The position numbers were made by a program, and so were the translations under genes. The notes under the pieces were generated by a model. That model ran no database searches. It was not told the DNA's origin and saw nothing but the letters and a program-made list of their open reading frames with translations. A stretch of 17,016 bases of DNA. It comes from Scedosporium boydii (taxonomy: Eukaryota > Ascomycota > Sordariomycetes > Microascales > Microascaceae). Shown piece after piece: positions 1 through 9,023 of the stretch. How positions within the stretch are numbered: the first letter of the stretch is position 1; each line of letters opens with the position of its first letter. The stretch spans positions 1-17,016 of the forward strand of contig NJFT01000398.1 in the NCBI GenBank assembly GCA_002221725.1, in the 5' to 3' direction.

Positions 1-96
1 GAGGAATTACAGTTGGAATGTGGGAAATGTTGAAATGGCGGTGTGGAATTTGGGGTGGCCAAAAGGGGGGGGTGGCCACAAGTGGGGGGTCCAACT
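1..96 (-). mobile_element. Terminal inverted repeat of a pogo-like (Tc1/mariner) DNA transposon, partial
   Basis: Read on the minus strand, this stretch starts directly after a TA dinucleotide (97-98) with AGTTG, then GACCCCCCACTT, C-rich tracts, CCACA-C-CGCCATTTCA and CCAACT-AAT. The same order of blocks occurs on the plus strand at the right edge (16896-17016), also directly after TA, and similarity stops at the TA in both copies. TA target sites and long terminal repeats fit Tc1/mariner-pogo elements; that family assignment is inference, since no transposase is visible here. Two direct copies of GGGGTGGCCA lie at 52-61 and 69-78. The body of the element would lie to the left, outside the window. 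Confidence 0.65.
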
Positions 97-628
97 TAGA
101 ATGGTCCGCTCTCGAGGATATAAGGTGGCTTCCCAAGGAGCGAGCAGCCCGAGAAGTCCGCTATGCAGAGTCCTAAGCCGTTGTCTAGCAGCATATTTGT
201 TGGCTTCAGGTCGGCGTGGATGACGCGGTGAGCATGAAGCATCGCTACGCCTTGCGCTGCCTGGAGGGCCCACCGAGCGCGGAGTTCGACCGTCACGGAA
301 ACCGCGTTATTCCTGAGGTATGCCGCGAGAGATCCATTCGGTATATACTCTAGAGCAAGCGAGGTATCGTCGCCATCTTGGTTGTAACTGAGCATGCGTA
401 CGAGGCGGGGGTGCGGCGGGAGATGCCTGTAGGTATTGGTCTCACGCTGAAGCTGGTCCCGCTGTATTGAGCGCCAGAATTTAGGCATACCCTTGACGAT
501 ATATTTATGACGCGAGTGCGGCAAGGAAGGAGCTCAATACATCCCGAGCTTGTTACGATCGACTGGACTGGAAAGCCTCCGCCATCCTGGTCTAGGTTGG
601 ATTGAAAATAATAGAGACTCGTATCCAC
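97..628 (-). pseudogene. Protein kinase-like gene remnant, frameshifted and truncated by transposon insertion
   Basis: Minus-strand reading gives parts of a fungal eukaryotic-type protein kinase. An N-lobe piece (about 628-540) reads DTSLYYFQSN...GGGFPVQSIVTS...IELLP. After a change of frame near 520-540 it continues with YIVKGMP (possible ATP-site lysine), RETNTYRHLPPHPRLVRM, LALEYIPNGSL, the catalytic loop VIHADLKPTNMLLD (HAD for HRD, Asp and Lys kept) and ADFSG in place of DFG. It stops at KPPYILESGPF, far short of a full C-lobe. The TAA stop at 98-96 is made of the TA target plus the first base of the transposon. No ATG opens the N-terminal frame; a GTG at 628-626 sits where ATG-GAT would be expected. 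Start loss, frameshift and truncation together argue for a dead gene. Kinase identity is secure; substrate unknown. Confidence 0.75.
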
Positions 629-699
629 CTCCCCCAATTCACCCTCAAGGACTCAGACTTTAATTTCACCCCCCACCCTTAGAAGATGAGTTGTCACTG

Positions 700-1000
700 C
701 AAAATTCTTATGTTGTCCGATTACTTAATAGTAAATAGGGGAAGATATAACTTATATTAACTATATTTTATTTTATAACTATAAGAAGGTTAAATTATGG
801 TAGTTACTTACTTAAAAGTAAGTAAGTAAATAGTTAAGGAGTTGATTATTAGAAAAGAAATGAACCACTTGTAGGAAGAAGCTAGTAGAACTGCTAGACA
901 ATTAGAAGAACTAGCACAAGTAGTTCTCCCATAGCTAGAACCTATATAAAAGAAAGATGTACCGAGGTAGCACCTCTACCACCTTAGAGAAGAGGGTAAA
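700..1000. other. AT-rich intergenic island
   Basis: Composition changes abruptly. By my count 721-780 has about 10 G/C in 60 bases and 781-840 about 14 in 60, with GC rising again from about 860. The stretch is rich in TA steps and short CTAG/TAG motifs (about 880-940), as expected of DNA altered by repeat-induced point mutation of an old repeat, although no element is recognisable. No open frame of note is present. From 1000 to 1686 GC returns towards average and only short frames without family features occur; I see no supported gene there. Confidence 0.45.
804..825. repeat. Short inverted repeat (10-bp arms, 2-nt spacer)
   Basis: TTACTTACTT at 804-813 is the exact reverse complement of AAGTAAGTAA at 816-825, separated by AA. 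It lies in the AT-rich island, and the flanking bases do not extend the pairing. It could form a small hairpin or be chance in AT-rich DNA. Confidence 0.6.
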
Positions 1001-1686
1001 TCCAATCACACATGTTACCATCATATCTAACATCTACTATCTGTAACTTCCCACTACCGTCACAACCGACGGCGTGACATCAAGCCATGGCAGAACTCCC
1101 ACCCAGTCTTCAGTCGTAACATCTATTGTAATGTAAGGATATACTGGAAAGATCGAGGAAAGGCCACTTCACTAGCATCTCGTATATATTCCAAAAACTC
1201 AAGTTTGATGAAAACTTCAACTTGCTCTCAAACTAGCGTATGCCGACTCACTTCCGACAGTATCCCGCTGGCGAACCCGTCTTACACGGAAAGTTCCGCA
1301 AAGCGCCTCTTCACTTGTGCCTTATACGTAAAAGCGCGACAATGCATATCTCTATGCCTATATTGTTTCAGTGTCGACGACAGTAAGGCCGGAAGCTATA
1401 CTGGCGTTGCGACCCGATCCAAGGACACTAAAAAGATTTGAGCAACACACCATACAGTTAGGATCATCAAACGGCGACCCGCACGCCCTACAGTCGAAGA
1501 CATTGCAGACATCGGGCAAACCGCCTCGCCCGCCCTCAAATGTGTACAATAGGCATCCAGCCTGGCACGAGCCACCAACACCTCCATTGTTGCCTATTTG
1601 GGAACTCAAAGATGCATGGTCAGCTTCTTTCCATTTTCATGATATTATATAAGTGACGTAAATTTCGAGAAAATGAATGTGGGGGG

Positions 1687-4600
1687 TCACCTACACTTGG
1701 TAAAATCCTCCCGAACGAGCAAGTAGGCCGTTATGGCGCTAGGCGACCCGATTGGGAACCCGAAACTCTGCTTTTCAACAGTGGTCTTGCACCCCGGAAC
1801 CCAGCTGCAAGAAAAATCGTAGTTGACCCCGTGCGAGTCTACACGGCGCAGCCTGACTGGAGGGTCGTCCGGCCCGAGCAGGTCGTTGTCGCCCATCTGA
1901 GTCCGTAGGTTGCTGAAGGCCTCGGAGAAATCGTCCTGGTCGCCCGACTGGAGGTCGGCGTGGCCCGGGAAGTCGTCCTCGTTGAAGCAGTTGATGGGGC
2001 CGCGCGTCAGCGGCGTCACGGGGTCGTTGGTCGGCGGCGGTTTGGCGTCCGTCGTCGTTGTCCCGATGGTGGTCGTTGGCGCCGAGAAGTCCTTGGAATT
2101 CGGGTCTTTCGGGTCCTTGAACCCTGGTGGCGGGCCCGTCGGGTCCGGGGTGCACCAGTAGCCGGAGCAGATGGTGCCGCCGCAGGCCGTGGTGTCGCCG
2201 CCGCCACACGTCGGCCCCGCAATGGGGCCCGGGGTGAAGGACAGAGTGGCGCCGCCACCGCTAGCCTCCTCTCGGGACAGGCGGGACTCGAGGGCGGCGA
2301 AGACCGAGTTAGTGTAATCGTCGCCGAGCGTCATGGTCGCCCACGACTCATCATTGAAAGCGCCGATGGGCGCGGCGGTCTGGCTGCCGAAGACGGCGGT
2401 GGACGAGTCTTCGACGCTGAGGGAGCAGCCGGTGATGGTCTCGCACAGCGTAGTCGAAGACGTCGTCGTGCCGCCCGACACGAAGTCGGTGGTAGTACAG
2501 GCTTCGGCCGTCTGAGTCTCGCAATCATCCGGCTCCGACTCGGTCGTGATGCGGTGATCCCTCCCGATGGTGATGCGCGGCCAAGGCGGTAGCGTTCCGC
2601 GGATGGTGACGCCGGGCGGTGGGTGGATGATGTTGATGGGTGGCGGCCCCGGGCCGTAGATACCCGGAGGTATTCTCCAGAACCAGGATAGGGCGATCGA
2701 GTCCCCCCACCTAATGCAGAAGAAAAAGAACCAGGCTGAGCAGGGCACGTGGACGCCGTCGTCGTCTTCCTTTGGCTCGTCAATTTCGTCTTCCTCGGGG
2801 TCGATAGAGACGAAGAGAGGCCAGGACGTGTACACGGGCAGCGGTTCGGTGGTGGATCCTGTTTTCCAGGCCGTGACCAGGGAGCAGTCGACCGTGGCAA
2901 CGGCCGTGGCGGGCCCGAGGAAGGTGAGCACTCGGGTACTCGGGCACTCAAAGCTCAGCGTCAAGATGGCATCTTCAGTGCAGGTAGTGGCAACGATAAC
3001 TTCGGGCGTGGCGAAAGCAATAGACGTAGTAGCCGGACATTCGATTGTGGTGGCTCCAACTGTGGGCGGGAACGTTATCGTTGTCACCGTGGCACTGGCC
3101 ACCGTGATGGTGCTACGGACGGGAGTGAAGTACGTCGTGCTAGTGGGAAGTTCCCCGTCGGAGGGGGGTGGCAGGGTGCCTGGGTCTGTGAATATGGTTG
3201 AGGGACCTCCGTCGATCAGGGGCCAAGGCGGAAGAGAAACGATTCGAGTCGTCTCGCCCCCCTCCCCGTCCGGTAACGTGACAACGACGGGTGGGACTTC
3301 TACACTGGGATAAGCGACAATGACCGTTTCTCCCGACCCTGTCACATTCACGTTGGAGAAGGGAATCCCGTCCGTGGTAATGGGGGGCAGCGAGAGGGTC
3401 ACGGTGGTGGTGGTGGTGACGAAGACGGTGGTCGGAACGCCGCCAATGGTGGTGCTCGAGATACCTCCATACTCCAGCGAGGTTGTGAAGCTGCTGGGTC
3501 GGATTGTGGTTATTGACCCCAACAAGCTCGTTGGAAGAATCAGCATGCAGGCACGGGTCTGGACAGGGCAGCTCACCGTGGTCGCGGTCCAGATCTCGGT
3601 GCCAACCCACACTTTGTCGACGTTGTCAGACCCGGGAAGCGGCACCCACACGCTGACCTCGGTGGTAAACCCCCGCTGGTTTTCACCCTGTGGGACTTCA
3701 GTCTTGTCGATGCCACTGGCTATGTTCACCGTTGCCACAGTAAACAGGTTGTAGATGACGACGCCGGTCGAGCCCTTGACCTCTAGGATGTGGTCCTGGC
3801 AGTTGTTGGTAGGTATACAGTCCTGATAATACTCGTTGAAGAAGCTGTACAACCCGGCCGAGTGGATCATGACATCTTTGGAGTCAATGATGCGCATGCC
3901 CCAGGCATAGTTGCATCGGTCATCCCACACGTCCGACGCTACTTCGCACTCGCTAAAGTCCGGGTCATTGGGAAAGCCGGCGATCGAGGTGGCGGCGCGG
4001 AAAGGCTCGGGCGGGTGGGGGTTGGGCTGGTAATAGGGCGACTCGGTCTGAATATGGCCCATATACACGCTCTCGGCCCCGCTGATGAGATAATTGTACA
4101 GTACGCAGTGCTCGGAGCCACCGCCGTAGAACCATGACGGGCCCTCGGACTCGATAAGCATGCCGCGGGCGCCGAAGATGGAGATCTGCGTCGAGCTGGA
4201 GTCGGGCTGGTTGACGATGGAGGCGTCGTTGTCGTGGTCGGCCACCCACGCCCATACATTCTCAAAGTACCCGTTTGCCTGGGACGTTACGCGGAAGAGG
4301 AGCGAGGCGGCGATGCAGTCGGCGTTGTTGCTGAACTTGGGACATTTGCTGAGGTCGAGATCGGTACCTATTGCCCCGCCGACGCGGAAATGAGAGTCCC
4401 ACATGGCCGCCGCGCCCTGCGACGCGGCTGCTACGTTCCACTCCATCAGGATGGCACCGGCCGTAGCGCCACGTACCGAGAATAGCATCTCAGTGATCTG
4501 CATCTCGCCGATGTCACCTTTGTTGCCAACCTGGACCATAACCTTGGGATTCTTCATATCACTAAAGTAGAAGCCGGATCCCAGGATCTGTGACCAGAGA

Positions 4601-6338
4601 GAGCCCTGCACTATGGAGCCGGTCGGGATGTTTACTGTGGATCCTACGGCGTAGACGCCGGCTGGGAAGTAGGCGATTTTGCCCTCGTCCAAGGCACGGC
4701 GGAGAAAGGAGTTGATGCAAGACGCCTGGTCGCCGGTCGCATCGTTCTGACATCCACCATCCGTGGTCGCAATCAGAAACGACCCGACGCTATTTCCCTC
4801 ATACTGCGGTCGAGAGCGCACGTACAACTTGCCATCGGGATCATTCAGGCCCTTACCCCTCCCCGGGGCTGTTACGGCGCCCGTCTCCATGGAGCCTTCG
4901 GAGCCATTATATCGTCTGCCCGTGGCCCACAGATCCGAGTTCCCCGACAGCAAGTTGCTGCCGCCCTCGACCTTGACCGGGTTTGCCACGTTCTCGAACC
5001 TGGTGTTGTCGAGAACGATGTTGGGCGAGGTAGCGAGGTTATTTGTCAGAACGCCAACCTCGACGTTGCTGATGGTGGAATCGATAATGGACACGCTACC
5101 GATGCCCTGGCCCGTGTCGCCGCCCACCCCGGAAATATTAAAGGCGATGGAGCCGCCGTTCACAGTGATCTGCTGCCAGTTCCAGCCCCAGTCCCAGACC
5201 ATCTGCACGGCCGTGTTACACTGGTTGAAGACCAGGTTCCGCGCCGTATACTGCTGCGAGCCGGCGCGCCAGCCGATGTTCCCGCCCTTAAATTCAAGAT
5301 CGGACACAAAGCCGCCGCTGCCGTTTTCAGAAAAGATGCCGACGTGGGTCGTGGTGCTCGTAGTGGGCATCTCGAACACGAGGTTCTGCAGCGACGTGGC
5401 CTGGGCCACCTGCCAGTGGATGCCCGTCGGCACGAGGGGCTGGTCATTCTCTTCCGTCGACACGGGCATCTCAGTGAGATCGAAGCGGAAGTTCCGGATC
5501 TGGCGGAAGAACTGGTTTTGGTTGATGTACCACTGGGCCCCGGACTCGCCGGGCTTGTAGGGATCCACGTCGATTAGGGCGATGCCCTTGAACTTGTCGC
5601 AGCCTTTGATGACGGGCATGTCGTTAGGGTCCCCGACGAACTGGGTGTAGTAGTACTGGATCACGGGGGTGCAGATCTTGTAGGTGCCCCCCGGGAAGAA
5701 GACGATGGCGCCCTGAGAGAACGTGTTTCCGCAGTTCTTGCCGCATCGCTCCCGCGATCCACCCACCGAGTCCTTGTTCCAGCTGGCCGACGCCGCGTTG
5801 AGCGCTTCGGTCGCGTCCGACTCTCCCGTGTTGTCGGCGCCGAAGTCGTCCACGACGTTGCGGAAGAACTGGTAGCCGTCTCCGCCGGCATGCGGCTGCG
5901 TTCCCAGAGGTCCTAGGCTGGTAAGCCAGAAGTTGGACGACGACTGCCGTTTTTTGTTGGCGGACTCGAATTTCGTCCGCTGGATGCTGTTGGACCCGGC
6001 GTAACCGCCGCGCAGGACGACACCGCTCCGAAGATTGGTCAAGTACCCGTCCAGGCTCCCCGAGTAAGCCCAAACCGGGCCATCCTGCTTGCCCTTGTCG
6101 GGCGCTGTATGGTAGTAGTTGTGCTGGTTGTCCACCATGTACGGCGGCGGCGGCTGTGAAGATAGACATCGCCATCAGCATTATCCTTCCAAGTTGGACA
6201 TGATAGAGGATCAAGGCATACCTGGGGATAATATTCAAGTTTGGTTGTATTTGAAAATGAGTGAGTCGTGCTGGCCGACACCGCAAGACTCCATCTTGCG
6301 GCCAGCAAAGTCAGGAAAAGGGCGAACAGTGCCGCCAT
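1687..6338 (-). CDS. Secreted GH55-type beta-1,3-glucanase-like protein with long Thr/Pro/Cys-rich tail
   Basis: Exons 6338-6222 and 6153-1687; the 68-nt intron 6221-6154 has a GTATGC donor and TCTTCACAG acceptor and joins TKLEYYPQ to PPPPYMVDN in frame, giving about 1527 aa. The start ATG is in good context (CAACCATGG) and opens a signal peptide (MAALFALFLTLLAA...). Two pectate-lyase-like beta-helix halves follow: the first from about residue 135 (FFRNVVDDFGADNTG), the second from about 480 to 880. The second holds YGGGSEHCVLYNY and GHIQTESPYYQP (Glu near 720 and 743), motifs I recall from GH55 enzymes, which cut beta-1,3-glucan from chain ends. The last ~650 residues are Thr/Val/Pro-rich, with Cys blocks CSAWFFFFCIRWGD, PPGIYGPGPPP and LPPWPRITIG, ending near WVPGCKTTV. 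I recall similar tails on fungal GH18 chitinases. Likely secreted or wall-associated. The family call is strong; activity is inferred. Confidence 0.9.
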
Positions 6339-7003
6339 GGTTGCTTTACCACTTCAGTTTCTGACAGGAGTGTCTCAAAAGGACGTCGAGGTGCGCGGTG
6401 ACCGAGGGAGAAAAGGACATCCATTGACAGGTGTCTCAGGACGAGTAGGCAAGGCTGACTGACCTACATCAAGCTGTAGTCCGTACCTAATTTCGCCCGT
6501 GGAACCGGCAAGCGAGGAAGCCATTTCATCGCAGTCTCGATATTGCTCTTTCGGGCCTTTAATTTCATTGTAGATGCGCGTCGTGTGGATGTACCTATAT
6601 TATAAATGATCTGGTCTGCACGTACTATCCTACCTATATTAACCAACCGTGGCTCATCAAGACCTATTTTTAAAATATGCCAGACTGCCTTGACTAGGCA
6701 AAAGTACCAACATCGAGGCCGTCCTCGGCCGGATAATATAGCGGGGATTCTACTCGTTTGTAGCCTATGTCCGAGACATCATGCTAGCCTCTGTAATATC
6801 ACGACCAAAGTCGTCCTTTGACCGCTCTAACTTAGGTTACACAAGCAATAGCACAGCAACTACTCCTAGCTCTGCGTTCTGGCCACAGTCCCTATCGATG
6901 GAATATAACTAACTAGACAAACGCTCTTGAGTTCCCACCCATTCTTGCCAAAGGACATCCACTCTCTCAAGTTCAATCAAATCATCCATCTTTCTCATTC
7001 AAT
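6339..7003. promoter_or_regulatory. Divergent intergenic region between GH55 gene and small secreted protein gene
   Basis: These 665 bp separate two head-to-head start codons (6338 minus, 7004 plus), so they must hold both promoters. TATA-like stretches occur near 6594-6606 (CTATATTATAAATG) and 6733-6740. The 75 bases before 7004 are C/T-rich, like fungal 5' leaders. No specific transcription-factor site stands out, and there is no supported gene inside. Confidence 0.5.
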
Positions 7004-7546
7004 ATGCTCTCTCATCTCGTCAAACTTGGCCCGCTGGCCCTCCTCCTCGGCGGCGCCCTGGCAGCCCCCAATTCTATCATGCCTCGTGTCTGCTATGAGA
7101 CCGAGACGCCTGACAAGCTCTGCTACAAGGAGCCCGACGGCATCCCACAAGACGTTCTCGTCGAGGACGTCCAGTTCATCGCCGACTACCTCCGGGCCTA
7201 TGGCGGACAGATCAGGACCGGCCGCCTGTTCAGCATGGCCGCCGAGGACGCGCCCGACTGCGGCGAGTGGCAGCTCTACTCCCACGGCACGGCCCAGGCC
7301 ATAGCCAAGCACCTCGACAACACGGTCAACTCGACCGTGCTCTTCGCTGACATCGCCACCACCATCGACGGCGGCCCCAACGCCGATGAGGCTCAGCAAG
7401 CAGCTTCCCTCATAGGCTGTGGCACCAACGGCGGATCGCTAGGCGTGCTGGTTGACGCGGACAACCCGGCTTACTCGGGCTCAACCTACCCCGGGGGCGA
7501 TGTTACCGGCGGCATCCTCATCAAGATTGTGGCTACGGGAGAGTAG
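7004..7546 (+). CDS. Small secreted four-cysteine protein of unknown function
   Basis: A single exon encodes 180 aa. The first 20 residues form a signal peptide (MLSHLVKLGPLALLLGGALA) with a likely cut before APNS, so the mature protein is about 160 aa. It has four cysteines (30, 40, 86, 139), enough for two disulfides, and one N-glycosylation sequon (NST at 109-111). Recognisable blocks are DVQFIADYLRAYG, RLFSMAAEDAPDCGEWQLY, NSTVLFADIATTIDGG and GGILIKIVA. I remember similar unnamed secreted proteins from many ascomycetes but cannot name a domain; it is not clearly a Hce2/Ecp2 or hydrophobin type. Gly at +4 and a GC-rich, C/G-ending codon pattern support a real gene. It lies head-to-head with the glucanase gene, so joint expression is possible. 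An effector or wall role would be guesswork. Confidence 0.85.
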   Translation: MLSHLVKLGPLALLLGGALAAPNSIMPRVCYETETPDKLCYKEPDGIPQDVLVEDVQFIADYLRAYGGQIRTGRLFSMAAEDAPDCGEWQLYSHGTAQAIAKHLDNTVNSTVLFADIATTIDGGPNADEAQQAASLIGCGTNGGSLGVLVDADNPAYSGSTYPGGDVTGGILIKIVATGE

Positions 7547-8600
7547 GGCTTGCGCGTGGGCGACGCCTTGGCGTTGAAGGGTTGCGTTATTTGACCTAAA
7601 CATTGTGTTCCTGTTACTATGTAGGGATACTAACTGTGACTACGGGTCATAGTTGGTGACAGAAACCTCGAGGTAGCAGAGGATAAAGATCCCGGGAAGT
7701 TCGAAACTTCTTTTGGCCTTGGCCACGTCCCTTACTGGGGACAAATCAATAAAGAACCATTTCTATATATAGATGTTGATGAGATGAAATGGAATTCTTA
7801 CTGATCGTTTTCAACGTGTTTTTCAAGAGAGCTCGGGCTCTACGTGATTATCTACTGGAATATAAGAGATCCAGGTACTTTGTAGCGTGCTAGGCAGAAA
7901 CCTATCACGGAAAAATGTCCAAATATCAAGGCAGGATACAGGCATTCTACCCGAAAATGATGATGGGTTTGGGATATGGGTATGGCGTAGTTAGTCCCGT
8001 CCACATTGTAACATTTTTCACCGATTCACAAGAACAAGGGCAAAGCATGGAATCTTCAGGGGCCAGGGTAACACAAGGCACACAAAGGCGGCCGCCGTTA
8101 TTGAGCCGCCACAATTAAGAGGGGGAATATGAATGCCTGGGCGTAGCTTCTGTCGTAAGCGTTAATATCGGATGAAGTGTGCCTCGTGCCACCCGTCTTT
8201 GCCGGTTCCTGCCATCAAATATAATCTCCAATAACTATCTTCTATTTCTGGCCCATTTTCCTAATTGAAAGCCCCGCCTCGTCCCGTCTGCTTAAATAAG
8301 TACCTGCCATCCTATCTCCACGGACTGAGCAACAGCACCAGATTCGTACCCTGCAGCTAAAGTCAAGGGCCTACTAGACAATAGTGTCACAGAACCTTAC
8401 ATGTCCATATACAAGGTGAAATTGGACCGTAGCGCAGTGGTCATCCTGTCCACGAGATAACAAAATCTGCCCTGGTGCTCAACTGTCGGACCGGATGCGG
8501 TCTGAATCAAGTCACCGGAGGTGGGGGAACAATATGGGACTCTTACGAAGTAATTTGCTTGGTAGGCTGTGCCGCTGGTGAAGCCGGCTATCCTCTTTAC
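7547..8600. other. Intergenic region without a supported gene
   Basis: After the stop at 7546 the sequence is AT-rich, with only short chance frames (for example 7915-8118, plus). Around 8275-8400 it looks like a promoter and leader: a TATA-like TTAAATAAG near 8291, then a C/A-rich stretch running to an ATG at 8401 that opens only 19 codons. It may belong to the doubtful small gene just downstream. Confidence 0.4.
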
Positions 8601-8601
8601 A

Positions 8602-8940
8602 ATGCAGGACGACTGGGCGCAAGAATGGATCGAAATTCTGCCTATCCCACAAAACGCCATGAATAACGGCAAGGGACATGTACCTATAACTCGTGGGTCA
8701 TACGAGAACAATCTAAAATCCTTCTTTCGTGTCATCTGGTGAGAAGTAATCTGCAGAAGTTCTCTCGGTAGGAGATTGTGGGTAACCGGATCCAGTGTTC
8801 CCGAGGACGGGAAGTGCGTATGCCTCCCGCGTGGTCGCCAGTTCGTGAACAAAGATGATGATTGTGCCTACTTGGCCCGTCTGACTGCGCTGCCACTAAC
8901 ATCACCATCTTCCCCGCTCTTCTTTGTCCCCGTTCGATAG
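8602..8940 (+). CDS. Doubtful two-exon small gene, unknown function
   Basis: A frame open from 8566 (ATG at 8602) reads MQDDWAQEWIEILPIPQN and on to NNLKSFFRVI. It then meets a good donor (CTG/GTGAGA at 8739) and a possible acceptor (GGATCCAG ending 8795, with GGTAAC 12 nt before). Joining 8602-8738 to 8796-8940 gives 93 aa with a cysteine-containing second half (CVPEDGKCVCLPRG, NKDDDCAYLARL). The true 5' end may lie upstream: an AG acceptor sits at 8564-8565, and the promoter-like DNA is near 8290. I recognise no family. A 151-codon frame on the opposite strand (8397-8852) overlaps it, so at most one is real and both may be chance. It could also be a decayed gene. Confidence 0.2.
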
Positions 8941-9023
8941 TTTTCAATGTCGCGCCAAACCCATCGTCACTAACACTTCCAGGTCAAACTCGGATCGGAT
9001 CGGGCTACTGAGCTTACACGGAA

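Noticed and set aside
1358..1609. Minus-strand 83-codon cysteine-rich frame downstream of the glucanase gene
   Set aside because: It starts only at a non-ATG-like position, has no signal peptide or recognisable motif, and overlaps a similar-length frame on the plus strand (1371-1652). The glucanase already ends in a typical C-terminus at 1687.
1960..3313. Long plus-strand frames (210, 199 and 150 codons) opposite the glucanase tail
   Set aside because: They are mirror frames of GC-rich, repetitive coding DNA; their translations are low-complexity and match no family.
8430..8490. tRNA-like A-box (TAGCGCAGTGG) followed by a weak B-box-like GCTCAACTG
   Set aside because: The flanking bases do not form an acceptor stem, and no anticodon arm folds. 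At best it is a chance match or a remnant.
8397..8852. 151-codon minus-strand frame
   Set aside because: It has a non-ATG opening, no recognisable domain, and lies antisense to an equally plausible spliced plus-strand model. It cannot be supported without transcripts.
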